Part shown: positions 1 through 9,003 of the stretch, one piece after another
Position numbering within the stretch: the stretch's first letter is position 1
How the letters are laid out: the number at the start of each line of letters is the position of its first letter
NCBI RefSeq assembly: GCF_002802985.1
Contig: NZ_NVPT01000046.1
Location: 1-32,173 of the forward strand
Length of the DNA: 32,173 bases
Reading direction: 5' to 3'
Source: Geodermatophilus chilensis
Lineage (GTDB): Bacteria; Actinomycetota; Actinomycetes; Mycobacteriales; Geodermatophilaceae
Notes under the pieces: model-generated
Database searches by the model: none
What the model saw: only the letters and a program-made list of their open reading frames with translations
What the model was told of the DNA's origin: nothing
Translations under genes and position numbers: made by a program

Positions 1-97
1 TGTCCGCGCTCCCCCGGGCGACGGTGTTGTCCGCCGGGTCCAGGTTGCGCTCGCTCCCCGAATCGGGGACCTGCTTGACCAGAACGACGATGTCCAT
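1..97 (-). CDS. etfB: Electron transfer flavoprotein beta subunit, N-terminal part (cut by window edge)
   Basis: The minus strand from an ATG at 97 reads MDIVVLVKQVPDSGSERNLD and continues to the window edge. This is the typical N-terminus of EtfB (hydrophobic first strand, then VKQVPD). EtfB pairs with EtfA to carry electrons from acyl-CoA dehydrogenases to the ETF:quinone oxidoreductase. Only about 32 of some 260 codons are visible. A purine-rich ribosome site (GAGGTGGG) lies about 8 nt upstream of the ATG. A palindrome 62 nt upstream is shared with ccr at the other end of the window. The enoyl-CoA hydratase upstream on the same strand fits a beta-oxidation context. Identity is fairly secure from the motif, although only the start is seen. 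Confidence 0.82.
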   Translation of the reverse strand, partial: MDIVVLVKQVPDSGSERNLDPADNTVARGSAD

Positions 98-159
98 CGT
101 CAACCCACCTCTTCGCGATCAGGGGCGCGGGCCAGCGCCCGCCTGCTCCGATAGTGGAG

Positions 160-175
160 GTTACCGCCGGGTAAC
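160..175 (-). promoter_or_regulatory. Palindromic operator candidate upstream of etfB
   Basis: The minus strand reads GTTACCCGGCGGTAAC: inverted arms GTTACC and GGTAAC around CGGC. The end of the palindrome gives TAACCT, a plausible -10 hexamer, so a bound protein could block the promoter. It lies 62 nt upstream of the etfB start. An almost identical palindrome lies at the same distance from ccr (29649-29664). The bound regulator is not identified; the size would suit a TetR-type dimer. Confidence 0.55.
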
Positions 176-195
176 GGCCCACCCGCCGGGGGTCT

Positions 196-213
196 GGGTG
201 ACCTGGGTCACCC
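196..213. repeat. Perfect inverted repeat between enoyl-CoA hydratase and etfB
   Basis: GGGTGACC-TG-GGTCACCC is a perfect dyad 15 bases past the hydratase stop and about 100 bases upstream of etfB. It could be part of a terminator for the hydratase or a second operator for etfB. The tight two-base centre and the absence of a T-run favour protein binding, but this is not decided by the sequence. Confidence 0.4.
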
Positions 214-227
214 CACCCGGGAGGGGT

Positions 228-1013
228 TCAGCGCCCGGAGAAGGTGGCCTTGCCGGGCCCGTGCTCCAGGAACGAGCGCATGCCGGTCTGCTGGTCCTCG
301 GTGTCGAACAGCTCGGCGAACAGCTGGCTCTCCAGGACCAGACCCTCGCGCAGCGGCCGGTCCAGGCCCTCGTCGATCGCCTTCTTGGCGGCGGCCAGCG
401 CCAGCGGCGGCCCGGCGGCGAACTTGCGCGCCATGGCGACGGCGGTGTCGTACACCTCCGCGTCGGGGACGACGGCGTCGGCCAGCCCGAGCTCCAGGGC
501 CTCCTCCGCGCCGACGTGCCGGCCGGTGAAGACCAGGTCCTTGGCCTTGGCCGGGCCGACCAGGCGGGCCAGCCGCTGGGTGCCCCCGGCACCGGGGATG
601 ATGCCGAGCAGGATCTCCGGCTGGCCGACCTTCGCGCCCGCGCCCATGATCCGGAAGTCTGCGCACAGGGCCAGCTCGTAGCCGCCGCCGAGCGCGTAGC
701 CGGTGATGGCGGCGATGACCGGCTTGGGGATCTCCTGGACGGCGGTGAAGGAGTTCGTGAGCTCCCGGCCCCAGGCCACCATGCTGCGGCCGTCGAGCTG
801 CGACATGGCCTTGATGTCCGCGCCGGCGGCGAAGACCCGCTCCCCGCCGTAGACGACGACGGCGCGCACGTCCTCACGCGTGCTGGCATCCAGCGCCGCG
901 GCGCGCACCTCCAGGTGCAGCTGCTCGTTGATCGCGTTCATCTTCGGCCGGTCGAGGCGGATGGTCCCCACCCCGTCCTCGACCTGCAGCGTCACGAACT
1001 CGGGCTGTGCCAC
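228..1013 (-). CDS. Enoyl-CoA hydratase/isomerase family protein
   Basis: This 261-residue protein has the usual length of a crotonase-fold hydratase, which hydrates 2-trans-enoyl-CoA to 3-hydroxyacyl-CoA in beta-oxidation. The oxyanion-hole segment AAGADIKAM is at about residues 62-70. Both catalytic glutamates of true hydratases are present: Glu113 in GGGYELAL and Glu133 in GQPEILLGIIPGAGGTQRL. The start is a GTG at 1013 with a strong AGGAGG seven bases upstream. It is followed by etfB on the same strand 130 bases on, a logical partner because ETF reoxidises acyl-CoA dehydrogenases. A TAGGGT -10 candidate lies at 1050-1055. The chain-length preference cannot be read from sequence. Confidence 0.93.
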   Translation of the reverse strand: MAQPEFVTLQVEDGVGTIRLDRPKMNAINEQLHLEVRAAALDASTREDVRAVVVYGGERVFAAGADIKAMSQLDGRSMVAWGRELTNSFTAVQEIPKPVIAAITGYALGGGYELALCADFRIMGAGAKVGQPEILLGIIPGAGGTQRLARLVGPAKAKDLVFTGRHVGAEEALELGLADAVVPDAEVYDTAVAMARKFAAGPPLALAAAKKAIDEGLDRPLREGLVLESQLFAELFDTEDQQTGMRSFLEHGPGKATFSGR

Positions 1014-1049
1014 GGAGACCTCCTGGCGGTGGACGACGTCGTCGTCCGC

Positions 1050-1055
1050 ACCCTA
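1050..1055 (-). promoter_or_regulatory. -10 candidate for enoyl-CoA hydratase
   Basis: The minus strand carries TAGGGT 36 bases upstream of the GTG start, ahead of the AGGAGG site. No good -35 hexamer is seen; that region falls inside the adjacent repeat. Support is weak, from the TANNNT pattern alone. Confidence 0.3.
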
Positions 1056-1067
1056 GTCAGCGGCCCG

Positions 1068-1160
1068 CCGCGAGCCTGCGAGTGGCGGGGGGACCGCGGC
1101 CCCTCTGCAGGGCCCCGCCGCGAGCCTGCGAGTGGTGGGGGGCAGAGGGGTCCTCTTTCA
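1068..1160 (-). terminator. Post-stop hairpin repeat, tandem copies, after the GT-C glycosyltransferase gene
   Basis: Read on the minus strand, the element starts within two bases of the TGA of the gene ending at 1158. The 5' arm is GGACCCCTCTGC, the core contains CACTCGCAGGCTCGCGGCGG, and the 3' arm is GCAGAGGGGCC, giving a stem of about 11 bp. A second copy of the core (CACTCGCAGGCTCGCGG) follows at about 1071-1092. The same layout occurs after five other genes in this window. Terminator function is inferred from the position and the stem; there is no T-run. Confidence 0.6.
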
Positions 1161-2786
1161 GGGGACGCCGACCGGCGGCAGGTACTGCAGCCGGCTGTCC
1201 TCCGGGATGCCGCGGTCGGGCGCCACGACGAGCTCGGCCGGCCCGCGGGCGGTTTCGAGCGCGTCGACCAGGTCGCCGCAGCGCTGCGTCGAGGGCACGC
1301 GGTACCCCGGCCCGGTGACCACCCAGACGGCCGACCCGTCGCCGGCGCGCTGCAGCACGTCGGCGGCGACGGCGGTCGACGGCGTGCCCGTCATGCGGGC
1401 CTCGTAGTCGGTCCAGTCGACCCGGTCGGCCGGGCGCAGGTCGGGGTAGACGACCAGGTACAGCCCCCGCTCCGGCGGGATCAGCCGCTCCACCGCGGGC
1501 CCCAGCTGGTCGGGGCAGAAGACGACGACGTCGCCGGGGGCCGCGTCGTCCAGCGCCCGCGCGATCTCCCCCGCCTGCGTGCGGGGCGTGGCGAGCTGGG
1601 GCAGCGCCGTGACCAGCCCGAGGCCGGCGAGCCCCACCAGCACGGCGGCGCGGACGGTGGTGCCCGGCAGGGCCGCCACGCCCAGGGCGGCCAGCGCCAG
1701 GAAGGCGGACACCGCGACGCTGGTGTAGCGGTCGTGGACCGCGGTGCCGGTCAGCCGGCTGACCTCGCCGGCCACCAGCAGCGTGCCCAGCGACAGGGCC
1801 AGCAGCACCAGGCGCGAGCGGCGCGGCCGCAGGGACAGCACCACCGTCCGCTCGCCCGGGCGGCGCGGGGCGGCCGCGGCGAGCAGGCCGACGGCGGCCA
1901 CCAGCAGCAGCGCCGTCCCGAGGACGTGGGCGCGCACCTGGCCGCCGCCCTGCCATGCCTCCAGCGCCACGGGCAGCACGGCGAAGCCGGGCGAGGCGGC
2001 CCACGGCGTCCCGGTGTGCGCCAGCTGCACGAGGAACGAGAGCACCCAGGGGCTGAAGAGCAGCCCGCCGAGAGCCAGCCCGGCGAGCACTCGCAGTGCT
2101 ACCCCGCGGCTGAACGGCAGCGCCGCGAGCGCGAGCACCCCGCTCACCGCGACGACGTGAAAGGCCCACACGTGCGTCAGCAGGAGCGCGCCGGTGACGG
2201 TGCCGAACGCGAGGACCGGCCCGGCGCCGGGGCGGCGCACCACGGCGGCGCCCGCGCCGATGCCGAGCACCGTCAGCAGCACCAGCAGCGCGTACATCCG
2301 CGTCTCACTGGCGTAGCGGATCAGGAAGGGCGAGGTCGCCAGGAGCACGACCAGCGCGACCGCCGTGCGGCGGCCGGCCAGCCGGCGGGCGACGTCCCAG
2401 GCCAGCGGCAGCGTCAGGACGCTGATGACCCCCGACAGCGCGCGCACCGCGGTGGCGCTGGTGCCGAACAGCGCCGTCCAGGCGTGGAGGAGCAGGTAGT
2501 ACAGCGGCGGCGAGCCGTCCTCCTCCAGCGCGGCGAACAGCTCGGGCAGCGGCAGGCGGGCGATCGCGACGCTCTGCGCCTCGTCGAGCCAGAGCTCCGG
2601 CGGCGCGACGAAGCGGGCGACCACTCCGACGGCGACCAGGCCGCCGAGGAGGACCGACAGGACGGCGACCGGCCACGGCTGGCCGGCCCGCTCACCGAGG
2701 CGGGTCCACAGGCCGGGCCGGCGAGCCGGGCGGAGCGGTGCCGGGGAGGTGGGAGCGGCCTGCGCGCCGCCGAGCCTAGGCAGCAC
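1158..2786 (-). CDS. GT-C family membrane glycosyltransferase (PMT/ArnT-like)
   Basis: The protein is polytopic, with about ten hydrophobic helices. It carries the hallmarks of GT-C enzymes that use polyprenyl-phosphate sugars: the first outer loop has LWLDEAQSV with the presumed catalytic pair Asp68/Glu69, followed by EEDGSPPLYYLLLH and ASETRMYALLVLL. Family knowledge suggests transfer of a sugar to a lipid, wall glycan or protein on the outer face of the membrane. A soluble C-terminal part of about 130 residues follows the last helix. The start is uncertain. I chose GTG at 2786 (542 residues), because the frame stays open to 3065 but that upstream part is Pro/Arg-rich and looks non-coding. 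The next gene upstream, another membrane protein, ends at 2999. Confidence 0.85.
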   Translation of the reverse strand: MLPRLGGAQAAPTSPAPLRPARRPGLWTRLGERAGQPWPVAVLSVLLGGLVAVGVVARFVAPPELWLDEAQSVAIARLPLPELFAALEEDGSPPLYYLLLHAWTALFGTSATAVRALSGVISVLTLPLAWDVARRLAGRRTAVALVVLLATSPFLIRYASETRMYALLVLLTVLGIGAGAAVVRRPGAGPVLAFGTVTGALLLTHVWAFHVVAVSGVLALAALPFSRGVALRVLAGLALGGLLFSPWVLSFLVQLAHTGTPWAASPGFAVLPVALEAWQGGGQVRAHVLGTALLLVAAVGLLAAAAPRRPGERTVVLSLRPRRSRLVLLALSLGTLLVAGEVSRLTGTAVHDRYTSVAVSAFLALAALGVAALPGTTVRAAVLVGLAGLGLVTALPQLATPRTQAGEIARALDDAAPGDVVVFCPDQLGPAVERLIPPERGLYLVVYPDLRPADRVDWTDYEARMTGTPSTAVAADVLQRAGDGSAVWVVTGPGYRVPSTQRCGDLVDALETARGPAELVVAPDRGIPEDSRLQYLPPVGVP

Positions 2787-2998
2787 GCGTGGAACGGCGG
2801 GGCAGCCACCTGGGGGCCCCGGAGACGGCGGACCCGGCGGGCCCCGCTCCGACGTCGACGGTGGAGCCGGTCCCCGGCAGTGGCCTGCGCACGCGTCCTC
2901 CGAAGCTCTCCCGGTCTCCCGGGTCCTGGGCCGCCGCGCCCGTGGTTCCGGCACGGCGGGACGTCGATACCCCGGCGCTCCTGGATCGGAACCCGGGG
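2787..2998. other. Intergenic region between two membrane protein genes
   Basis: This 212-base stretch separates two minus-strand genes. It is open in several frames, but the translations are low-complexity Pro/Arg/Gly-rich and I do not support a gene. No clear ribosome site or -10 was recognised. If the glycosyltransferase really starts upstream of 2786, part of this region is coding. Confidence 0.4.
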
Positions 2999-4741
2999 TC
3001 AGCCCGTCGGGGCGGCCGCGCTGCCGCCCCCCGCAGTCTGACCGGACGCCGGGTCGGCGCGCCACAGCACCCCCAGGCCGGACGGCGAGGTCGCCACCTG
3101 TGTGTAGTGGGCCGACAGCTCTGCGGTGACCGCGCGGGTGCCCGCGGCCCGCCGCACGCCGGGGTGGGCGCGGTCCAGGCCGAGCACCACGACCGCGTCG
3201 AGGTCACCGCGCACCGCGGGCAGGTCGACCACCGGCGGGATGCGCTCGAGCCCGCGCAGCTGCGGGTCGACGTCCAGCCGCTGCCGCAGGTACGGCGGCC
3301 CGTCGAAGCGCACCTGGAAGTAGTCGTGCACCGCCTCGTAGTGGCCGAGGTCGACACCGCCGGCGCGGATGGCCAGCCGGCTGGACTCGTGGCGCAGCGG
3401 GTCGGGGAAGCCGGTGCCGGGCGAGATCACCGAGCGGTCGTACTGCAGGACGGCGATCGTCGAGCCCGGCGGGATGTGCTCGGCCAGCGCCAGCAGCTCA
3501 GCCACCTCGCCGGCCGCGGTGGACTGCGCGGGCAGCCGCGTGAACGCGGCGGCCGAGGCGGCGGCGACCAGGAGCACGGCCGCGGCGGCGCCGGCGCGCG
3601 GGCCCGGGGCGCGGGTGGCGGCCCACAGCACCAGCAGCAGCGGCGGGAACCAGGCCAGCCGGGCGGCGAGGAAGCCGAAGTCCTCGCCCAGCCGGTCCGG
3701 CGTCAGCCAGTAGACCGCCGTGACGCCGGCCAGCAGCAGCCCGAGCGCGATCCGCTCCGGTCCCAGCCCGGGACCCCCCGGCCACGCCCGCCGCAGCGCC
3801 GCGGCGGCGAGGACGGCGAGCACGACGACGGTGAGCAGCGCCGGCAGCAGCTCCGCGCCCCAGCCGGTGACGAACGGCCGCAGCCCGATCAGCAGCGCCC
3901 CGAGCCGCGCCCACGACGGCCCGACCTCGCCCTCGGCCGGCGGCCCCTCCCCCGTGGCGAGGTAGAGGGCGGTCAGCGCTGCCGACGGCAGGACGGCCAG
4001 CAGCACCGGGACGGCGTGCCGACCGAGCGCGGCGGGCACCGGCTGCCCGCCGCGGACGGCACCGGCGGCGCGCACCCCGGCCAGCGTCAGGGCGCTGCCG
4101 GCCGCGAACACCCACGGCAGCAGGTGCGCGGTCCAGGTCAGCACGAGCAGCCCGGCCAGGCCCGCTGCCGCGGGGACCGGCCACCCGTCCCGGCGGCGCA
4201 GCGCCAGCGCGAGGACCAGCAGCGCCCCGATCACCCCGAGCACGAAGTTGTAGAAGCCGTAGGTCACGAGGTGGCTCCCGGCGAGGGGCAGCGCCGCCGC
4301 GGCCAGCCACCACGCCCGCCGGTCGAGCGCCTGGACCGCGCAGGCCAGCGCGCCGACCAGCCCGAGCACGAGCCCGGCGACCAGCAGCGCCTCCGCGCCG
4401 TCCGGACCGGCCAGGGGCAGCAGGGCGGTCAGCAGCAGCGTGGCCAGCATGTTGGGCACCGGCGACAGGTCGGCGCGGTAGTGCTCGGCCAGCACCGCGC
4501 CGGTCGGGCCGTCGTCCCCGGAGTGCAGCAGCACCCAGGCGCCGGCCACGTGCGCCGGGCCGTCCTGGCTGAGCACCGTGGGGAACAGCACCAGCGGCAG
4601 CAGCTGGACGGCGACCCCGAGGGCCAGCGCGACGCCGGCCACGACCGCGGGCACCGACGGGCGGCGGAGCCGGCGGACCGGGGTGCCTGACGGCCCCGTC
4701 CTGGGCCCCTTGCGGAGGGTGGGGAGGACGGGGTCCTCCAT
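2999..4741 (-). CDS. Polytopic membrane protein, possible GT-C-like glycosyltransferase
   Basis: The 580-residue reading has many hydrophobic helices and a soluble C-terminal domain of about 160 residues beginning near AELLALAEHIPPGSTIAV. After the first helix comes the acidic loop SQDGPAHVAGAW, placed like the catalytic loop of GT-C enzymes, but I cannot assign a family with certainty. The ATG at 4741 overlaps the TGA of the upstream ABC ATPase (TGATG), which suggests translational coupling. However, the first 19 or so residues are encoded by a copy of the dispersed hairpin repeat, so the native start may be an internal GTG at 4654, just before the first helix. Pairing with the next GT-C gene suggests a role in cell-envelope glycans. 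Confidence 0.72.
   Translation of the reverse strand: MEDPVLPTLRKGPRTGPSGTPVRRLRRPSVPAVVAGVALALGVAVQLLPLVLFPTVLSQDGPAHVAGAWVLLHSGDDGPTGAVLAEHYRADLSPVPNMLATLLLTALLPLAGPDGAEALLVAGLVLGLVGALACAVQALDRRAWWLAAAALPLAGSHLVTYGFYNFVLGVIGALLVLALALRRRDGWPVPAAAGLAGLLVLTWTAHLLPWVFAAGSALTLAGVRAAGAVRGGQPVPAALGRHAVPVLLAVLPSAALTALYLATGEGPPAEGEVGPSWARLGALLIGLRPFVTGWGAELLPALLTVVVLAVLAAAALRRAWPGGPGLGPERIALGLLLAGVTAVYWLTPDRLGEDFGFLAARLAWFPPLLLVLWAATRAPGPRAGAAAAVLLVAAASAAAFTRLPAQSTAAGEVAELLALAEHIPPGSTIAVLQYDRSVISPGTGFPDPLRHESSRLAIRAGGVDLGHYEAVHDYFQVRFDGPPYLRQRLDVDPQLRGLERIPPVVDLPAVRGDLDAVVVLGLDRAHPGVRRAAGTRAVTAELSAHYTQVATSPSGLGVLWRADPASGQTAGGGSAAAPTG
4692..4738 (-). terminator. Post-stop hairpin repeat after the ABC ATPase gene, overlapping the next coding start
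   Basis: The minus strand has GGACCCCGTCCTCCCCACCC, then CGCAAGGGGCCCAGGACGGGGCC, closely matching the copy after glgB (20009-20065). The arms GACCCCGTCC and GGACGGGGCC can pair with one mismatch. It begins five bases after the TGA of the ABC gene. Here the repeat lies inside the reading frame of the membrane protein. Confidence 0.6.
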
Positions 4742-5532
4742 CAGGCCGCCCGGCGGGCGGTCCAGCGCCCGTCGGCGCGCTGCACCCGCAGCGCCAGCCC
4801 GAAGGTCTCCGACAGCGCCTCCTGGGTGACCACCTGCTCCAGCGGCCCGGCCGTCACCACCTCCCCGCCGCGCAGCAGCAGCGCGTGCGTGTAGCCCGGC
4901 GGGATCTCCTCGACGTGGTGGGTCACCAGCACCTGTGCCGGGGCGTACGCGTACCGGGCGAGGTCGGTCAGCCGGCTGACCAGGTCCTCGCGGCCGCCGA
5001 GGTCCAGGCCCGCGCCCGGCTCGTCGAGCAGCAGCAGCTCCGGGTCGGGCATGAGCGCGCGGGCGATCTGCACCCGCTTGCGCTCGCCCTCGCTCAGCGT
5101 GCCGAACGGGCGGTGCGCCATCGGGGTCACGCCCCACTGCTGCATGAGCATCGCCGCGCGGGTGAGGTCGTGGACGTCGTAGCGCTCCCGCCAGCGGCCG
5201 ACCACCGCGTACCCGGCGGAGAGGACGACGTCGCCGGTGCGCTCACCGGGCTCGATCCGCTGGGCCAGCGCGGCGCTGGTCAGCCCGATCCGCGGCCGCA
5301 GCTCGAAGACGTCGACCGCGCCGAGGGTCTCCCCGAGCAGCGTGACCACGCCGCGGGTCGGGTGCAGCTGCGCCGCGGCCAGCTGCAGCAGCGTCGTCTT
5401 GCCCGCGCCGTTGGGACCGAGGACCACCCAGCGCTGGTCGGCCTCGACCGTCCAGTCGACGCCGCGCAGCAGGTGGGTCTGCCCCCGGACGACGTCCACA
5501 CCCTGGATCTCGACGACCGGATCGCTCGACAC
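4741..5532 (-). CDS. ABC transporter ATP-binding protein
   Basis: This 263-residue single nucleotide-binding domain has Walker A GPNGAGKT (39-46), a Q-loop near Gln91, signature LSEGE (146-150), Walker B LLLLDEP (166-172, catalytic Glu171) and the H-loop His205 in VTHHVEE. All ATPase residues are intact. The layout resembles stand-alone ATPases of the YlmA/ModF kind. No permease of a recognised ABC family lies next to it, so the transported substrate or other role is unknown. The start is a GTG at 5532; the open frame upstream overlaps glgX and is not supported. It overlaps the following membrane protein by one base (TGATG) and is divergent from glgX across 76 bases. Confidence 0.9.
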   Translation of the reverse strand: MSSDPVVEIQGVDVVRGQTHLLRGVDWTVEADQRWVVLGPNGAGKTTLLQLAAAQLHPTRGVVTLLGETLGAVDVFELRPRIGLTSAALAQRIEPGERTGDVVLSAGYAVVGRWRERYDVHDLTRAAMLMQQWGVTPMAHRPFGTLSEGERKRVQIARALMPDPELLLLDEPGAGLDLGGREDLVSRLTDLARYAYAPAQVLVTHHVEEIPPGYTHALLLRGGEVVTAGPLEQVVTQEALSETFGLALRVQRADGRWTARRAA

Positions 5533-5596
5533 GTGCCCATCCAACCAACCCGGACCGCACCCGCGCCGCTGCGACCCCGAGCGGGCCGGGGCTGAC

Positions 5597-5602
5597 AGGA
5601 TC
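5597..5602 (+). promoter_or_regulatory. -10 candidate for leaderless glgX
   Basis: CAGGAT lies six bases upstream of the GTG start of glgX with no ribosome site between, as expected for a transcript starting at or next to the start codon. The same NAGGAT-N6-start layout occurs at 29140 and 31249. Confidence 0.4.
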
Positions 5603-5608
5603 GCCGAC

Positions 5609-7741
<2,133 letters not shown>

Positions 7742-7758
7742 CGCACCGCGGCCAGGGG

Positions 7759-7826
7759 CATTGCCGGAGTTCCTCGTGCCTCGCGGGTGCTGCAGCCCTG
7801 GCAGAGCGCGAGGAACGCCGGCAATG
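7759..7826. repeat. Long imperfect inverted repeat downstream of glgX
   Basis: Arms of 21 bases (7759-7779 and 7806-7826) match with two mismatches: CATTGCCGGAGTTCCTCGTGC against the complement of GCGCGAGGAACGCCGGCAATG. The 26-base centre contains another small palindrome (GCTGCAGC). It lies between convergent genes, just before a separate perfect terminator palindrome. It resembles no repeat elsewhere in the window and could be a small mobile or REP-like element. Confidence 0.6.
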
Positions 7827-7856
7827 GCCGGCCTGGTCGACTCCCGCGAGACGCAG

Positions 7857-7886
7857 AGAGCCCCGGTCCGCGCGGACCGGGGCTCT
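7857..7886. terminator. Bidirectional terminator between glgX and the FHA gene
   Basis: AGAGCCCCGGTCCGC is followed directly by its exact complement, giving a perfect 30-base palindrome. It lies between the convergent ends of glgX (7741) and the FHA gene (7899). The symmetry would allow termination from both sides, although no long T-run follows. Confidence 0.75.
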
Positions 7887-7898
7887 CGTCTGCTCAGC

Positions 7899-8879
7899 TC
7901 AGTCGGGCTGCTGCTCGAAGGTGATGACCGTCCAGCCCAGCAGCAGCCGGTCGCCGTCGGAGAGCGGGTGGGCGACACCGGGCTCGAGCTGGGTCCACTC
8001 CGTGGCCTCGGGGCCGGCGACGTGGGTGCCGTTGAGCGAGCCGAGGTCGACCAGCGAGACCTCGCGGCCGTTGCGCTGGATGGCGGCGTGCGCCGAGGAG
8101 AGCACGTTCTGGGTGTCGGCGATCGGCACCGGCCGCGCCGAGCCCGCGGTGACCAGCTCGTGGTTGTCCGGACGGCGGCCGAGCACGAGGTCCTCGTCGA
8201 CGGTCACGACCAGGCCGTCGTCGAAGCGCAGCACCGGCGCGGGCGCGGCCTCGGGCTTCCAGAAGGCGGTCGCCTCGCCGTCCTCCTCCTGCGGCCGCGA
8301 GGGGGCGGCCGTCGCGCCGAAACCCGAGGAGTCGGCGCTGCCGAAGCCGGCGTCGGAGCCCGCGGTGAACGACGGCGCCTGGGCCTGCGGGGCGGCGGCG
8401 GACGACGGGTGCGCCACCGCGGCCAGCTGCAGCATCGCGCCCGAACCGGGGACGGTGCCCTCGACCAGGTCGTAGGCGACCCCCGGAGGCATGGTGGGCA
8501 CCGGCTGGCCGGGGCCGACGTAGAGGGTCTGGCCGAGCTGGAAGCCGCTGGCGAGGGTGCAGCCGTCGACCGACGAGCCCGACACCGGGACGCCGTCCAC
8601 CGCCGGCTGGCCCTTGCCGCACCACAGCGCGACCCCGGTGCCCGAGCCCCCCGCGGTGTCGACGAGGACCAGCGCGAAGGACGCCGAGCCGCCGCCGAGC
8701 GCGGAGACCTGACCGGCGACCGCCCCGAGCACGCGCTCCGCGCCGGGACCGGACACCCCCAGGCACGCGTGCAGCGCGGCGACCAGGGCCGGCGAGCCGG
8801 GGGCGTCGACCCACAGCAGGCCGCCTCCGCGTCGAGCGACGACGGAGTCGCCTGGCAGGACTTCACAGCGGTCGGGCAT
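7899..8879 (-). CDS. FHA domain protein with an unrecognised N-terminal domain
   Basis: The 326-residue protein has a C-terminal forkhead-associated domain (about 225-320) with GRRP, SSAHAAI and DLGSLNGTH, the phosphothreonine-binding residues of the family. FHA domains dock onto Thr-phosphorylated partners of Ser/Thr kinases. The first 155 residues form a Gly/Val-rich globular region that I do not recognise, joined by an Ala/Ser/Pro-rich linker. There is no membrane segment. The gene lies between glgX and glgP, so phospho-dependent control of glucan metabolism is possible, but this is inferred only from position. The ATG at 8879 is seven bases after TAGGCT, so the transcript is probably leaderless. 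A perfect dyad covers the -35 region (8896-8921). Confidence 0.87.
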   Translation of the reverse strand: MPDRCEVLPGDSVVARRGGGLLWVDAPGSPALVAALHACLGVSGPGAERVLGAVAGQVSALGGGSASFALVLVDTAGGSGTGVALWCGKGQPAVDGVPVSGSSVDGCTLASGFQLGQTLYVGPGQPVPTMPPGVAYDLVEGTVPGSGAMLQLAAVAHPSSAAAPQAQAPSFTAGSDAGFGSADSSGFGATAAPSRPQEEDGEATAFWKPEAAPAPVLRFDDGLVVTVDEDLVLGRRPDNHELVTAGSARPVPIADTQNVLSSAHAAIQRNGREVSLVDLGSLNGTHVAGPEATEWTQLEPGVAHPLSDGDRLLLGWTVITFEQQPD

Positions 8880-8886
8880 GGCGTCC

Positions 8887-8892
8887 AGCCTA
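8887..8892 (-). promoter_or_regulatory. -10 hexamer for leaderless FHA gene
   Basis: The minus strand carries TAGGCT seven bases upstream of the ATG, with no ribosome site between. It matches the actinobacterial TANNNT pattern of leaderless genes. The dyad at 8896-8921 ends three bases upstream of it. Confidence 0.5.
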
Positions 8893-8895
8893 GAG

Positions 8896-8921
8896 GCGAC
8901 TCACCCGACTGGGTGAGTCGC
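8896..8921. promoter_or_regulatory. Perfect 11-bp dyad at the FHA promoter
   Basis: GCGACTCACCC-GACT-GGGTGAGTCGC is a perfect inverted repeat with a four-base centre. It occupies about -15 to -40 of the FHA gene promoter, where a repressor or activator would bind. It also lies about 80 bases past the end of glgP, so a role as terminator hairpin is possible. Confidence 0.5.
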
Positions 8922-8998
8922 TCCTCCCCGCCACGCCGGGCAGGTCGCACCGGCCGGAGACCGGTGCGACCCGCGTGGCGGGTGGGGAGGACGGGTTC
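8922..8998 (-). terminator. Large post-stop hairpin after glgP, variant of the dispersed repeat
   Basis: On the minus strand, six bases after the TAG of glgP, the sequence begins GGAACCCGTCCTCCCCACCC, the same opening as the repeats after glgB and the ABC gene. The remainder forms its own long imperfect stem: TCCTCCCC with GGGGAGGA outside and GGTCGCACCGG with CCGGTGCGACC inside. A strong structure in the place of a terminator. Confidence 0.6.
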
Positions 8999-9003
8999 CG
9001 CTG

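Noticed and set aside
1068-1160. Possible CRISPR-like direct repeat pair
   Set aside because: Only two copies, no regular spacers and no cas genes; the same sequence occurs singly after other genes as a hairpin.
24-3041. Plus-strand open frame of about 1000 codons over the first 3 kb
   Set aside because: It runs through etfB, the hydratase, the intergenic repeats and the glycosyltransferase; composition is that of a shadow.
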